Below, piece by piece: positions 24,405 to 32,650 of a DNA stretch of 64,000 nucleotides. Below the pieces are notes generated by a model. That model was not told the origin of the DNA and made no database searches. It saw only the letters and a list, made by a program, of their open reading frames with translations. Every line of letters begins with the position of its first letter. Position 1 is the stretch's first letter. The translations under genes and the position numbers were made by a program. The stretch spans positions 1 to 64,000 of the forward strand of contig CABUOA010000006.1 in the NCBI GenBank assembly GCA_902493145.1, written 5' to 3'. This stretch comes from an uncultured Collinsella sp. Lineage in GTDB: Bacteria; Actinomycetota; Coriobacteriia; Coriobacteriales; Coriobacteriaceae.

Positions 24405-24721
24405 GGCGGCTCCTTTGTGCGGCTTGCGGTGCATGTGCTCCAAGGATACCCCAGCGGCGGGTGCGTGGTCGCTAAACGAGCACTTCGACCGTCCGAGAAG
24501 TCGCGGAGCATTTTGGCGAGGGCGTGCCGTCAAGCAAATGGGCAAGCAAATGGTCAGCTTTTGGTCAGTTGAGCGGCAACCTTGCCAAAAGCTGGACGGA
24601 TTTGCATTTAGACGTCGACGAATGAACACTTTGGACGCGCCGCGGCAAAAATCCGCCGGTCGTTTGCCGAAAACTTGGCAGGACCGCCAACGGCCGCCGA
24701 CGCGCGTGCTATCTTCGCGCC
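24405..24721. other. Divergent intergenic region with phased TGGTCAGC repeats (site B)
   Basis: Two 11-base units, TGGTCAGCTTT (24551) and TGGTCAGTTGA (24562), are preceded in the same register by weaker units ending CAAGCAAAT (24529) and CAAGCAAA (24540). The rest shows no gene. A -10-like TATCTT at 24711 lies so close to ATG 24722 that a leaderless start is possible. Confidence 0.45.
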
Positions 24722-25825
24722 ATGGGGTACTTTATCGTTTCACATAACGCTGCGCTGGCGCTCTTGGCGCACATCCCGAACCCGCGCTTTGGGGATTCGG
24801 AGTCAGAGGTCGTGTCGATCGCGGGTGCCTGCGCGCTCTGTGACCAGGAGGCGCAGGAGTTTATCGATCGCTACGACCTGGGGATTGACGTGCTGGATCT
24901 GATGGTGCCGACGCGCGCCGACCGTCGGCGGACCAAGCACGTCGCGACGCACCTGTGCACCAACGAGCTCCCGGCGGGTTCGTTTATCTCACTGGGCCAC
25001 TGGATGGGCGACCTGGATGCATACGTGTGCTCTCCCGAGCTGGCGTATTTACAGGCCGCGCACGATGGCGATGCGGCGGAGGCCATCTACGCCGGCTATG
25101 CCATGACATCGGACTACCGGCTGGACAACCTTGCTCCCGGCGGGGTGACCAGCAGGGATGCGGGCATGCGCGATGGAAAGCTCACGACCAAGGAGCACAT
25201 TGCGGCGTACCTTGACCGGGCGTCAAAGGTGAGAGGCGCCGCCAAGGCGAAGGCGTTGCTTCCGTACGTGGAAGAGGGCTCACGGTCTCCAAGGGAGTCG
25301 GGGCTTTGCATGTTTATGTCGCTGCCCGCGCATTACGGCGGGCTTGCGCTGGGCAAGACCGAGCTGAACAAGAAGTACTTCATTCGCGACGGCTACAACG
25401 ATGGGCGCAACCGCAAACTGCGCGTGTTGGAGCGCACGCCCGACATAACGCTTACGGCGAAAGCGGAGGTGGGCCTGGATAAAGTAAGGGCTGGCTTGCT
25501 GCCCGAGGTGCTTACCGCGCTGGTCGATTACGACAGCGACGCCATCCATGATGGAAGCGAGAAAATCCACAAGGATGCCGAGCGCCGCAACGAGCTGCAG
25601 ATGCTCAATGGGGTCGCGTACTTTACGGTGACGACTGACCAGGCGAGCGACTACGAAAAGCTCGTTCGCCTGTGCGAACGCGTCCGGCGCAAGCTGCATC
25701 GTCGCAAGCGTCCCATATTTTACAAGCCCATGACCGAGGAGGCGCGATATTTGGCACAGGCGCGCGTCGAGACAAAGCGGTTTAAGCTCTGGCAGACCGT
25801 TATTGAGGCACGTCAGCATTGGTAA
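24722..25825 (+). CDS. Lone AbiEi/DUF559-like protein, second copy type
   Basis: 367 residues, soluble, not closely alike in sequence to the gene at 2944 but similar in plan. The N-terminal half has VPTRADRRRTKHVATHLC and FISLGHWMGDLDAYVCSPEL. The C-terminal region, about 265-345, has LVDYDSDAIHDGSEKIHKDA followed by RRNELQMLNGVAYFTVT, the order of a worn Vsr/DUF559 nuclease core. Key acidic residues look altered, so activity is doubtful. No ribosome site precedes ATG 24722, and TATCTT ends 5 bases before it. Phased TGGTCAGC repeats lie about 150 bases upstream. Confidence 0.6.
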   Translation: MGYFIVSHNAALALLAHIPNPRFGDSESEVVSIAGACALCDQEAQEFIDRYDLGIDVLDLMVPTRADRRRTKHVATHLCTNELPAGSFISLGHWMGDLDAYVCSPELAYLQAAHDGDAAEAIYAGYAMTSDYRLDNLAPGGVTSRDAGMRDGKLTTKEHIAAYLDRASKVRGAAKAKALLPYVEEGSRSPRESGLCMFMSLPAHYGGLALGKTELNKKYFIRDGYNDGRNRKLRVLERTPDITLTAKAEVGLDKVRAGLLPEVLTALVDYDSDAIHDGSEKIHKDAERRNELQMLNGVAYFTVTTDQASDYEKLVRLCERVRRKLHRRKRPIFYKPMTEEARYLAQARVETKRFKLWQTVIEARQHW

Positions 25826-25864
25826 GTGGGCCTTTGGCGGCGGAGGGGGTGCTGCTGTATTGAA

Positions 25865-26038
25865 GGTGAATGGTTTCCCGCGAAGTGAACGAGTGTTTTT
25901 GAACCCCCGAAGCATCCACATTTTTTGGCGCCAAAACCTCAGGATTCTAACGACAAAACCGCAGGAAATGAGCCGTAAAAAGTGTCGATGCTCCGGGGGT
26001 CCGTTTTGGCTCGTTCACTTCGCGGGAAACCATTCACC
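25865..26038. repeat. 174-bp element with perfect 29-bp inverted ends
   Basis: The arms 25865-25893 (beginning GGTGAATGGTTTCCCGCG) and 26010-26038 are perfect reverse complements. Further in, GAAGCATCCACA and TGTCGATGCTCC continue the pairing with mismatches. There is no room for a transposase, so this is a MITE-like element or a large palindromic repeat. An end fragment of the same element is at 268-300. From 26039 to the tRNA terminator I see nothing else. Confidence 0.75.
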
Positions 26039-26199
26039 CTCGATTTGCGGGGGTCACCCGGATATGGCTGCGAGGCCCATTCGGGCCTGATCGGGGCGCC
26101 CGCTGGGGTTGTTTGGGCGGCTTTGGGTTTGGTTGGGGTGGTTGCTGGCGTTGTTGAGGCGGCTTTGGGCGCCGCGGCGTCCGCTTGACTTGGTGGCGT

Positions 26200-26233
26200 A
26201 AAACAAAACAGCTCAGAGGCGAAGCCTCTGAGC
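26200..26233 (-). terminator. Terminator of tRNA-Val
   Basis: GCTCAGAGGC and GCCTCTGAGC form a 10-bp stem around GAA. On the minus strand TGTTTTGTTTT follows. Confidence 0.85.
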
Positions 26234-26243
26234 TGCGAACATT

Positions 26244-26318
26244 TGGTGGGCGTTAGAAGATTTGAACTTCTGACCTCTTCCGTGTCAGGGAAGCGCTCTC
26301 CCCCTGAGCTAAACGCCC
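26244..26318 (-). tRNA. tRNA-Val (anticodon GAC)
   Basis: The minus strand folds as a full cloverleaf: acceptor GGGCGTT / AACGCCC, D-arm AGCTCAGGGGGAGAGC, anticodon loop CTGACAC with GAC, and T-arm AGAAGTTCAAATCTTCT. CCA is encoded (26246-26244). Confidence 0.95.
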
Positions 26319-26347
26319 GATCAAGGGTGCGCGAGTGCGCACGGAAT

Positions 26348-26376
26348 AATATAACGGAGCTCCCACCCAGTGGCAA
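26348..26376 (-). promoter_or_regulatory. Promoter of tRNA-Val
   Basis: On the minus strand TTGCCA (26376-26371) and TATATT (26353-26348) are exactly 17 bases apart, and the -10 box ends 30 bases before the tRNA 5' end. Confidence 0.75.
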
Positions 26377-26548
26377 GAACTATTTTTTAAAAAGCGGCGA
26401 TTTGCGACCCTATCCGCTCCGATGCAGCGCGAACAGCACGTGGAAAGTTGCGTTTGTACCCCCGATGAACTGCACATTCGCGTAAAATAACTCCATTATG
26501 GGCAAATGGTGTCCAGGTAGTTTACAACGCGGCAAATGGGGGAGGGGC

Positions 26549-27433
26549 ATGTCGGACGCGCGTTCGCTGCAAAAACAGTTCAATCGCATGCTCGCCACGT
26601 TGCTGGTGGCCCTTGCTGTTGCCGGAGCTGTAACGTATGCCTGGTACATCTACAACGCCAACCGTCATATCACCGACGTCAAGATGGCCGCGGGCACGGG
26701 CGTTACCTTCCTTATCTCTAACGAGTACGACGGCGAATACAAAACCAATGCCGGCCTGAACTTTGCGGGCCTGCTCGATCCCGTCTCGACCGACAACGTG
26801 CTCAACGGCTTCCAAAAGGTAACGGGCTTTACCGGCGGAACCACGCAGGACTCGCTGTTTGCCAGCATGTTTGGCACGGCCGAACATTCCGACTACTACA
26901 AGACCTCCCTGTACCTGGCCACCAACTCGGCCGCAACCGACGTGTACCTGTCGGGTATCGACTTTACCGAGCAGGATCCGGCAAACCCCATCTCCACCGC
27001 CCTGCGCGTGGGGCTGGTCGCCTATGCTCCAGGGCAGGGCGATGCCGTTACGGGCCAGTATGTCTTTGAGGTCTCGGGCGAGCACAATCCCCAGGCGCGC
27101 TACAACACGCTTGATGGCAAGGACGCCGGCGAAAACGAGCAGAACCACCTGGTGCTCGACAGCAGCCGCTCCGACGGTGCCACGGTCCATTTTGACCAGC
27201 TGACCAGCGCAAACTTCTGCGACTACAACGAAGACACCGGCATCGTGAGTCTCAAGGAGGCCACGACCAAGATTTGCAGCCTACCCGCTGCCGCCAAGGG
27301 CGCCAGCCGCAGCACGCCCGTGCGCGTGGACGTGTACGTGTGGCTGGAGGGCTGCGACCCCGACTGTACCAACAACCTGGCCGCAACCAGCCTGCAATCG
27401 CTGGCGCTGCGCTTTGCCGGTAAGCGTTCGTAG
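26549..27433 (+). CDS. TasA/camelysin-like secreted protein 1 of the fibre operon
   Basis: 294 residues. Signal region: QKQFNRMLATLLVALAVAGA then VTYAWYIYNANRHITD. The mature part is beta-rich with conserved spots shared with the next genes: LLDPVSTDNVLNGFQ, then SLYLATNSAATDVYLSGI. The end signature is VYVWLEGCDPDCTNN with two cysteines, followed by LALRFAGK. ATG 26549 follows GGGGGAGGGG. First gene of an operon that runs to 35592 with gaps of 2-69 bases or overlaps. Expected to be secreted and assembled outside the membrane. Confidence 0.8.
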   Translation: MSDARSLQKQFNRMLATLLVALAVAGAVTYAWYIYNANRHITDVKMAAGTGVTFLISNEYDGEYKTNAGLNFAGLLDPVSTDNVLNGFQKVTGFTGGTTQDSLFASMFGTAEHSDYYKTSLYLATNSAATDVYLSGIDFTEQDPANPISTALRVGLVAYAPGQGDAVTGQYVFEVSGEHNPQARYNTLDGKDAGENEQNHLVLDSSRSDGATVHFDQLTSANFCDYNEDTGIVSLKEATTKICSLPAAAKGASRSTPVRVDVYVWLEGCDPDCTNNLAATSLQSLALRFAGKRS

Positions 27434-27444
27434 GGGGACCAGGG

Positions 27445-28281
27445 ATGAGTGCATCGAACATCAAAGACATCCTGGGCTCGCGCCGCCGCATGGTTGCTGC
27501 GGCCGCATGGATGCTGGTGCTGGTAGCCGCCCTGAGTGCCGCCACCTATGCCTGGTTTAGTAACTCGCGCTACACCAACGTGACCCCCGTGGCGCACACG
27601 GTAAGCGACGAGAGCTCCGACCTGCAGATTGGCCTTTCGGCCAACGGGCCCTGGGACACAACGGCCACGCTTGCCGCCGCCGACAAGACGCTCTATCCCA
27701 TCTCGACGTCAGACCTTTCCCGCTTTTGGCGCGGCACGTTCCAAAACGCCGCGGGCATTACGACCGACTACGCCGACTGCACCGCGCAGCTGGATGACTA
27801 CGCCCTTTCGGGCACGCTGTACCTCAAGAGCAGCGATAGCGCGCTCAATGTGTACCTGTATCAGGGCCAGATGAGCGTGACGAGCGACCCGCAGCTGCTG
27901 GCCGCGTTGCGTTTGGGTCTGGTAATTACGACCCAGTCGGGCACGCAGACGCATATCTTTACCTGTGATGACTTGGGCAATACCGCAGGCGCCACCAACA
28001 GGCGCACCACGGCGCAGGACGGCGCGGTCGTAGCGGGTGCCGCCTCGGGCTGGAGCTACACCGCCGACCCGGCCCGCGCTATTAGCTCTTACAGCATGGA
28101 TGGCACCGGTGACACGCCCACGCCGCGTGCGGGCGCCACGCCCATCTGCACGCTGGCCGCCAACGAGGTGGCAAGCGTTCGCTACGTTGTATACATGGAA
28201 GGCTGCGACGCCAATTGCATCGACGAGGCCCAGGCCCGCGATGTGGTGCTGCAGCTTGCCTTTGCTGCGGCCAAGGCGTAA
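27445..28281 (+). CDS. TasA/camelysin-like secreted protein 2 of the fibre operon
   Basis: 278 residues. Signal: RRRMVAAAAWMLVLVAALSA then ATYAWFSNSRYTNV. It shares LYPISTSDLSRFWRG and the strand ALNVYLYQG with its neighbours and ends with VVYMEGCDANCIDEAQ followed by VVLQLAFAAAKA. The two cysteines of GCDANC match protein 1. It starts 11 bases after the previous stop with an AGGGGGA ribosome site. Confidence 0.8.
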   Translation: MSASNIKDILGSRRRMVAAAAWMLVLVAALSAATYAWFSNSRYTNVTPVAHTVSDESSDLQIGLSANGPWDTTATLAAADKTLYPISTSDLSRFWRGTFQNAAGITTDYADCTAQLDDYALSGTLYLKSSDSALNVYLYQGQMSVTSDPQLLAALRLGLVITTQSGTQTHIFTCDDLGNTAGATNRRTTAQDGAVVAGAASGWSYTADPARAISSYSMDGTGDTPTPRAGATPICTLAANEVASVRYVVYMEGCDANCIDEAQARDVVLQLAFAAAKA

Positions 28282-28294
28282 GGGGGCGAGCGAC

Positions 28295-29281
28295 GTGAAA
28301 GATCAGAAGCGCATGCCAGCAGATAGCTGCGAGGCCAAAACCCAGAGCGAGAGCCCCGCGGTTCCCTCCAGCGTAGCCGCCGAGTGCCAGGTCCTCGAGG
28401 GCGCCGCCGCCCGCCGCCACGCTCGCCACGCGCGTGCCTACATCGCGCTCGTTATGGTGGCGCTCGCCGCCACCTTGGGCGCCGCGACCTACGCCTGGTT
28501 TACCAACAACATGAAGGTCAACACCAATTCGGTGAGCGTGCACAGCGACACGTCCAAGCTGGTGCTGGAGCTGGGCGACGCCGATCGCGGCAGCTGGTCG
28601 CAGCAGGGCGATGTTTCCCTGACTTCCAATGCGGCTGGCGCCGTGACGCTCTATCCGGTCTCGACCTTCGATCTCAACGGCTTTGCTGCCTGCGCGCAAA
28701 ACAATGCCCGCGGGGATGCCACGGTGTTTGAGCAGGCAAAAGACAACGGTTCCGCGTTCTACCACGGCTGGATCAATCTGCGCCCCACCATTACCGGAAC
28801 GGGCGCCAGCAAAGTAAAGGGTAAGGTCAGCTTGTATCTGGCCGAATCGCTGGTCCCGCAGGGCGCCGATGCCGAGCTGCTGCGCGCGGCCCGCGTGGGC
28901 ATAAAGATCTCGAGCGGCAACCAGGTGCTTGCCACCAACATCTTTGAACTCGACGGCTCCGATAGTGGTCACCGCGCCGAGCACCCGGCGACTGCCCCTG
29001 CAGGCCTGGCGGGCTACACCGAGGGCATGCTCCTGGGCTGGCAAAACGGTCAGCTCACCTGCGGCGCCAACGTGACGCAGGACCCGGCCACCTTTACGCT
29101 GGACACGAGCGAGACGGCCGCGCGTCCGCAAAACACGCTTGCCACGCTGGGGCTTGACCAGACCTATCGTTTGGATATCTATTACTACATCGAGGGCACC
29201 GATCCCGATAGCGCCGACTATCTCTATCAAGATCCGGGCACCTTGCACCTGGCGCTCTTTGCGACCTTGGACGGTGAGTAG
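28295..29281 (+). CDS. TasA/camelysin-like secreted protein 3 of the fibre operon
   Basis: 328 residues from GTG 28295 (GGGGGCGAG upstream). It has an unusually long, charged N-terminal tail of about 45 residues before the signal segment AYIALVMVALAATLGAATYA followed by WFTNNMKVNTNS. It shares LYPVSTFDLNGFA with proteins 1 and 2. The end signature is IYYYIEGTDPDSADYL, with Ser in place of the usual Cys, then LHLALFATLD. The long tail may be a cytoplasmic handle for assembly. Confidence 0.78.
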   Translation: MKDQKRMPADSCEAKTQSESPAVPSSVAAECQVLEGAAARRHARHARAYIALVMVALAATLGAATYAWFTNNMKVNTNSVSVHSDTSKLVLELGDADRGSWSQQGDVSLTSNAAGAVTLYPVSTFDLNGFAACAQNNARGDATVFEQAKDNGSAFYHGWINLRPTITGTGASKVKGKVSLYLAESLVPQGADAELLRAARVGIKISSGNQVLATNIFELDGSDSGHRAEHPATAPAGLAGYTEGMLLGWQNGQLTCGANVTQDPATFTLDTSETAARPQNTLATLGLDQTYRLDIYYYIEGTDPDSADYLYQDPGTLHLALFATLDGE

Positions 29282-29283
29282 CA

Positions 29284-30081
29284 ATGGCACACGTCGCGCC
29301 CGGCAACCGCCGCCCGACCACCGGCGCTCCGGTTGCCGCGCCCACCGATATCGACCTGCGCCGCAAGCTCACCACCACCGTGGTGCTGGTCCTGTTTGCC
29401 CTGGTGGCGATAGCCATGGCAACGTTCGCCTGGTTCTCCATCGCCGATAGCGCCAAGACCCGCATGCTCATGATCGACGCCAACGCCGACGGTTCGCTGC
29501 GCTTTGACCTGGACGAGCATGCCACCTTCGAAGAGTACGTCCACAGTCTGAGCTTCGACCAGATCTCGGCGCGCATCGCCAGCGAAAAGGGCGTGGACAT
29601 CGACGCGTCCAAGCTCAAACCCGTCACCACGAGCGACTACCAGACCTTTACCTTCGAGGACGGCTCCACCGCCGATCCCGCCACCGGCGCCTACCTGGAG
29701 TTTACGCTGCACTTTATGAGCAGTACGGACCTGCGCGTTCGCCTGACCGGGCAGGATGGCGACGGCGGCGTGTCCGGCACGCGGTTTAGCTCCGATACAC
29801 AGGGCATGGCCAGCGCCATGCGTATGAGCTTTACCGCCGATGGTCGAACGTGGGTCTACAGCCCTAACGGGGGCGGCGGTTCATCTGGCTCGGCCACCGT
29901 CTTTGGGCTCGACTCGGGCGAGGCGACCGCGGCCAGCGACATGTTCGACCTGATGACAGAAACGGACAAGCCAGTAACCGTTCGCATATGGCTCGAGGGA
30001 ACGGACCCAAATTGCACTAATATGCTAAAGGGAGCTAACTATTCGGTTTCGATGCGCTTCGAGGGCATCGAGGAACAGTAG
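29284..30081 (+). CDS. TasA/camelysin-like secreted protein 4 of the fibre operon
   Basis: 265 residues. After a 25-residue charged tail the signal reads LTTTVVLVLFALVAIAMATF then AWFSIADSAKTRML. It is the most divergent member in the middle, with acidic loops and a GGGGSSGS run near 205. The end signature is VRIWLEGTDPNCTNM, then YSVSMRFEGI. Two bases separate it from the previous stop, so it is certainly cotranscribed and probably translationally coupled. Confidence 0.78.
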   Translation: MAHVAPGNRRPTTGAPVAAPTDIDLRRKLTTTVVLVLFALVAIAMATFAWFSIADSAKTRMLMIDANADGSLRFDLDEHATFEEYVHSLSFDQISARIASEKGVDIDASKLKPVTTSDYQTFTFEDGSTADPATGAYLEFTLHFMSSTDLRVRLTGQDGDGGVSGTRFSSDTQGMASAMRMSFTADGRTWVYSPNGGGGSSGSATVFGLDSGEATAASDMFDLMTETDKPVTVRIWLEGTDPNCTNMLKGANYSVSMRFEGIEEQ

Positions 30082-30141
30082 ATATGCACGGCGGCCACCG
30101 GGCCGCGCACGACCTAGACAGACACGGTAGTAAGGGACATT

Positions 30142-30888
30142 ATGCAATCTGTTAAAAAAGTCGCATCCATCGCGCTGAGCGTTGTCATGTGGATCATCAT
30201 CCTGGTGGCGGCCCTGTATGCGTTTACCACGCTCGCCACGCGCGAGGACGGCAGCGTCTCTGACATCGCCGGCTTCACCCCGCTCGCCGTGCAGTCCGAC
30301 TCCATGGCTCCCACGTTTAACAAGGGTGACCTCATCTTCATCAAAAAGTGCGACACCTCCAAGCTCGAGGTGGGCGACATCGTGACGTTCCATACCATCA
30401 TCGACAACGAGTACGCGCTCAACACGCACCGCATCGCCGCCATCGACGAGGTCAACGGCATGCGCAGCTTTACCACCAAGGGCGACAACAACGACGTGGC
30501 CGATACGCACATCATTAGTGACGGCGACATCGTGGGCAAGTACGTGTTTGCGCTGCCGCAGATGGGCAAGGTCATGAACTTCCTGTCCAGCTCCATGGGC
30601 TTCCTCATTGTGATTGTGCTGCCCATGCTGTTGTTCTTTATCTACCAGGTGTATCACCTCATCGTGGTGGGCATGAACCTCAAGCGCGCTATGGCCGAGG
30701 AGGACCGCCTGGCCGCCGCGGCTGCCATCGTGGACGCCGAGGGCAAGGGTGACACTACCGTCACCGCCGATAACGCCGCCGAGCAGCTCGCCCAGGCCGA
30801 GGCCAAGCTCGAGGAAGCCCGTCGTCTGAAGGCCGAGGCCGAGGCGGCGATGAACGCGACCAAGCAGGAGGGTACCGACGGTGAGTGA
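30142..30888 (+). CDS. Signal peptidase I, S26B (SipW/ER type)
   Basis: 248 residues. Membrane segment at about 8-31, nucleophile Ser54 in VQSDSMAPTF, and His96 in ALNTHRIAAID in place of the lysine of the common bacterial type, which marks the SipW/ER-type family. A second membrane segment is at about 150-175, followed by a cytoplasmic Glu/Ala-rich tail (AEAKLEEARRLKAEAEAAM). Directly downstream of four SipW-type substrates, it is the obvious processing enzyme. Its end overlaps the AAA+ gene by 8 bases. Confidence 0.88.
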   Translation: MQSVKKVASIALSVVMWIIILVAALYAFTTLATREDGSVSDIAGFTPLAVQSDSMAPTFNKGDLIFIKKCDTSKLEVGDIVTFHTIIDNEYALNTHRIAAIDEVNGMRSFTTKGDNNDVADTHIISDGDIVGKYVFALPQMGKVMNFLSSSMGFLIVIVLPMLLFFIYQVYHLIVVGMNLKRAMAEEDRLAAAAAIVDAEGKGDTTVTADNAAEQLAQAEAKLEEARRLKAEAEAAMNATKQEGTDGE

Positions 30889-32581
30889 GTTTCTGGGATT
30901 TGCCTGGGAGCTGCTGGCAAAGGTCGTCTACAACGTCGTTGCCGTCGTGAGCTCCATCCTTAACCTGCTGGTGTTTGGCTGGGTTGAGTACTTCAACATC
31001 TTTATGACCTACTTCACCACGTTTGACCTGGTGGGCAAGATCGGCGCGGTCATTCTGTTTGCCATGCTCATCGCAGTTCCCGTGCTGATTGTGGCCATTC
31101 TGATCCACCACTACCGCATCAACCGTCGCCTGCATCGCGACGACACGTCCAACAAGGCGCTCTATCGCGAGATCGGCCGCCTGAACAAGCAGGTGCTCGA
31201 CCTCATGGACGAGAAGAACAAGCTGCTGGCGCTCAAGGTCAATGCCATGGGCGGCACCAAGCAGATTCCGTACGTGGGTGCCTCGGCCCTGGCCGACGAC
31301 CACCTGCCCACGGTGGGCAACGTGGTGGGCGCCGCTGCGGGCGCCGGTGCGGCTGCTGGCGAGGGCGCTGCGGCGACGGCCGTCATGTCGGGCAACGCGT
31401 CGCTCGCGCTCGATGGCGAGGGCGTCAAGGATGCCGCGGCCGCCATGGCCAAGGCCACCGTTGAGGCCAAGACCCTTGCCGAGGAAAAAGAGATCGCCCA
31501 GGCCAACCGCTTCCCCAAGCTGTCCCTTGTGGACCTTAAGTACCGCGACTGGGAATCGCCGGCCTACGACGATGCCATCTCGCTGGAGGACTTTGTCGAC
31601 AGCTTCCGCGCGTTCGCCTGCAGCCAGATGGAGCTCTACTACACGCCTGGGGTCATCCGCCGCTTTGTGGCTGGCATGGCCGCCTCCAAGCTGCTGATCC
31701 TGGAAGGCATCTCGGGTACCGGTAAGACCTCGCTGCCCTACAGCTTTAGCCGCTACCTGGACAACCCCGCGACCATCGTGTCGGTGCAGCCGAGTTTTCG
31801 CGATCGCACCGAGGTACTAGGCTACTTTAACGAGTTTTCCAAGCGCTTTAACGAGACCGAGTTCCTCCGCGCCGTGTACGAGGCGGGCCTTCGCCAGGAC
31901 CCGTCCATGATCGTGCTCGATGAGATGAACCTCGCCCGCGTGGAGTACTACTTTGCCGAGATCCTGTCGGTGCTCGAGATGCCCAGCCACGACGAGTGGG
32001 TGCTCGATCTGGTGCCTACCCAGTGGGCCGCCGACCCCAAGGGCCTGCACGACGGCAAGCTCACCATTCCCGACAGCCTGTGGTTTATCGGCACGGCCAA
32101 CAACGACGACTCCACCTTTACCATCACGGACAAGGTGTACGACCGCGCGATTCCCATCGAGCTCAACGAGCGCGCCGATGCGTTTGAGTGCGAGCCGCAC
32201 GAGCGCGTGCACGTGACGGCCGAGCATCTGCAGTATCTGTTCCAGAAGGCCAAGGTCGAGTACGTGATCGACGAGGAGCTGCTCCAGAAGATGCACAAGC
32301 TGGACCAGTACCTGCAGACCCGCTTTAAGCTGGCCTTTGGTAACCGTATCATCAAGCAGATGTACGACTTTATCCCCGTGTACGTGGCGTGCGGCGGCAC
32401 CGAGCTGGGTGGCATGGACTACATCATCGCCCGCAAGGTGCTCAAGAAGTTTGAGTCCATGAACGTGAGCTTTGTGCGCGACGAGATGAAGGGCCTGATC
32501 GAGTACATCGAGAAGACCTTTGGCGAGGGCGGCCTGCCCGATTCCGTCATGTATCTGCAGCGGATCCAGAACTTCTACTAA
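30881..32581 (+). CDS. Membrane-anchored McrB-like AAA+ ATPase
   Basis: 566 residues from GTG 30881 (GGAGGG upstream). Two membrane segments lie at about 10-32 and 52-75, then a cytoplasmic coiled coil (100-120) and an Ala/Gly-rich linker (135-200). The AAA+ domain has Walker A GISGTGKTS (276-284), the McrB-type Walker B MIVLDEMNLARVEYYF (from about 343), sensor FIGTANNDDS and a DKVYDRA arginine. LDEMNLARVE is specific for the McrB/dynein-like GPN-less clade. McrB normally binds GTP and drives McrC; here the N-terminal DNA-binding domain is missing and membrane helices take its place. Partner: the DUF2357 protein next door. Confidence 0.82.
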   Translation: MSEFLGFAWELLAKVVYNVVAVVSSILNLLVFGWVEYFNIFMTYFTTFDLVGKIGAVILFAMLIAVPVLIVAILIHHYRINRRLHRDDTSNKALYREIGRLNKQVLDLMDEKNKLLALKVNAMGGTKQIPYVGASALADDHLPTVGNVVGAAAGAGAAAGEGAAATAVMSGNASLALDGEGVKDAAAAMAKATVEAKTLAEEKEIAQANRFPKLSLVDLKYRDWESPAYDDAISLEDFVDSFRAFACSQMELYYTPGVIRRFVAGMAASKLLILEGISGTGKTSLPYSFSRYLDNPATIVSVQPSFRDRTEVLGYFNEFSKRFNETEFLRAVYEAGLRQDPSMIVLDEMNLARVEYYFAEILSVLEMPSHDEWVLDLVPTQWAADPKGLHDGKLTIPDSLWFIGTANNDDSTFTITDKVYDRAIPIELNERADAFECEPHERVHVTAEHLQYLFQKAKVEYVIDEELLQKMHKLDQYLQTRFKLAFGNRIIKQMYDFIPVYVACGGTELGGMDYIIARKVLKKFESMNVSFVRDEMKGLIEYIEKTFGEGGLPDSVMYLQRIQNFY

Positions 32582-32650
32582 TGCCGTAAGCGCGGGGCGA
32601 TGTGATGTCGCCCCGTCCCTTTCCGATCGATCCAATCTATGGAGTAACCC

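Noticed and set aside
32593..32613. Hairpin GGGGCGA / TCGCCCC between the AAA+ and DUF2357 genes as a terminator
   Set aside because: No T run follows and the gap is only 69 bases, so the operon probably continues.
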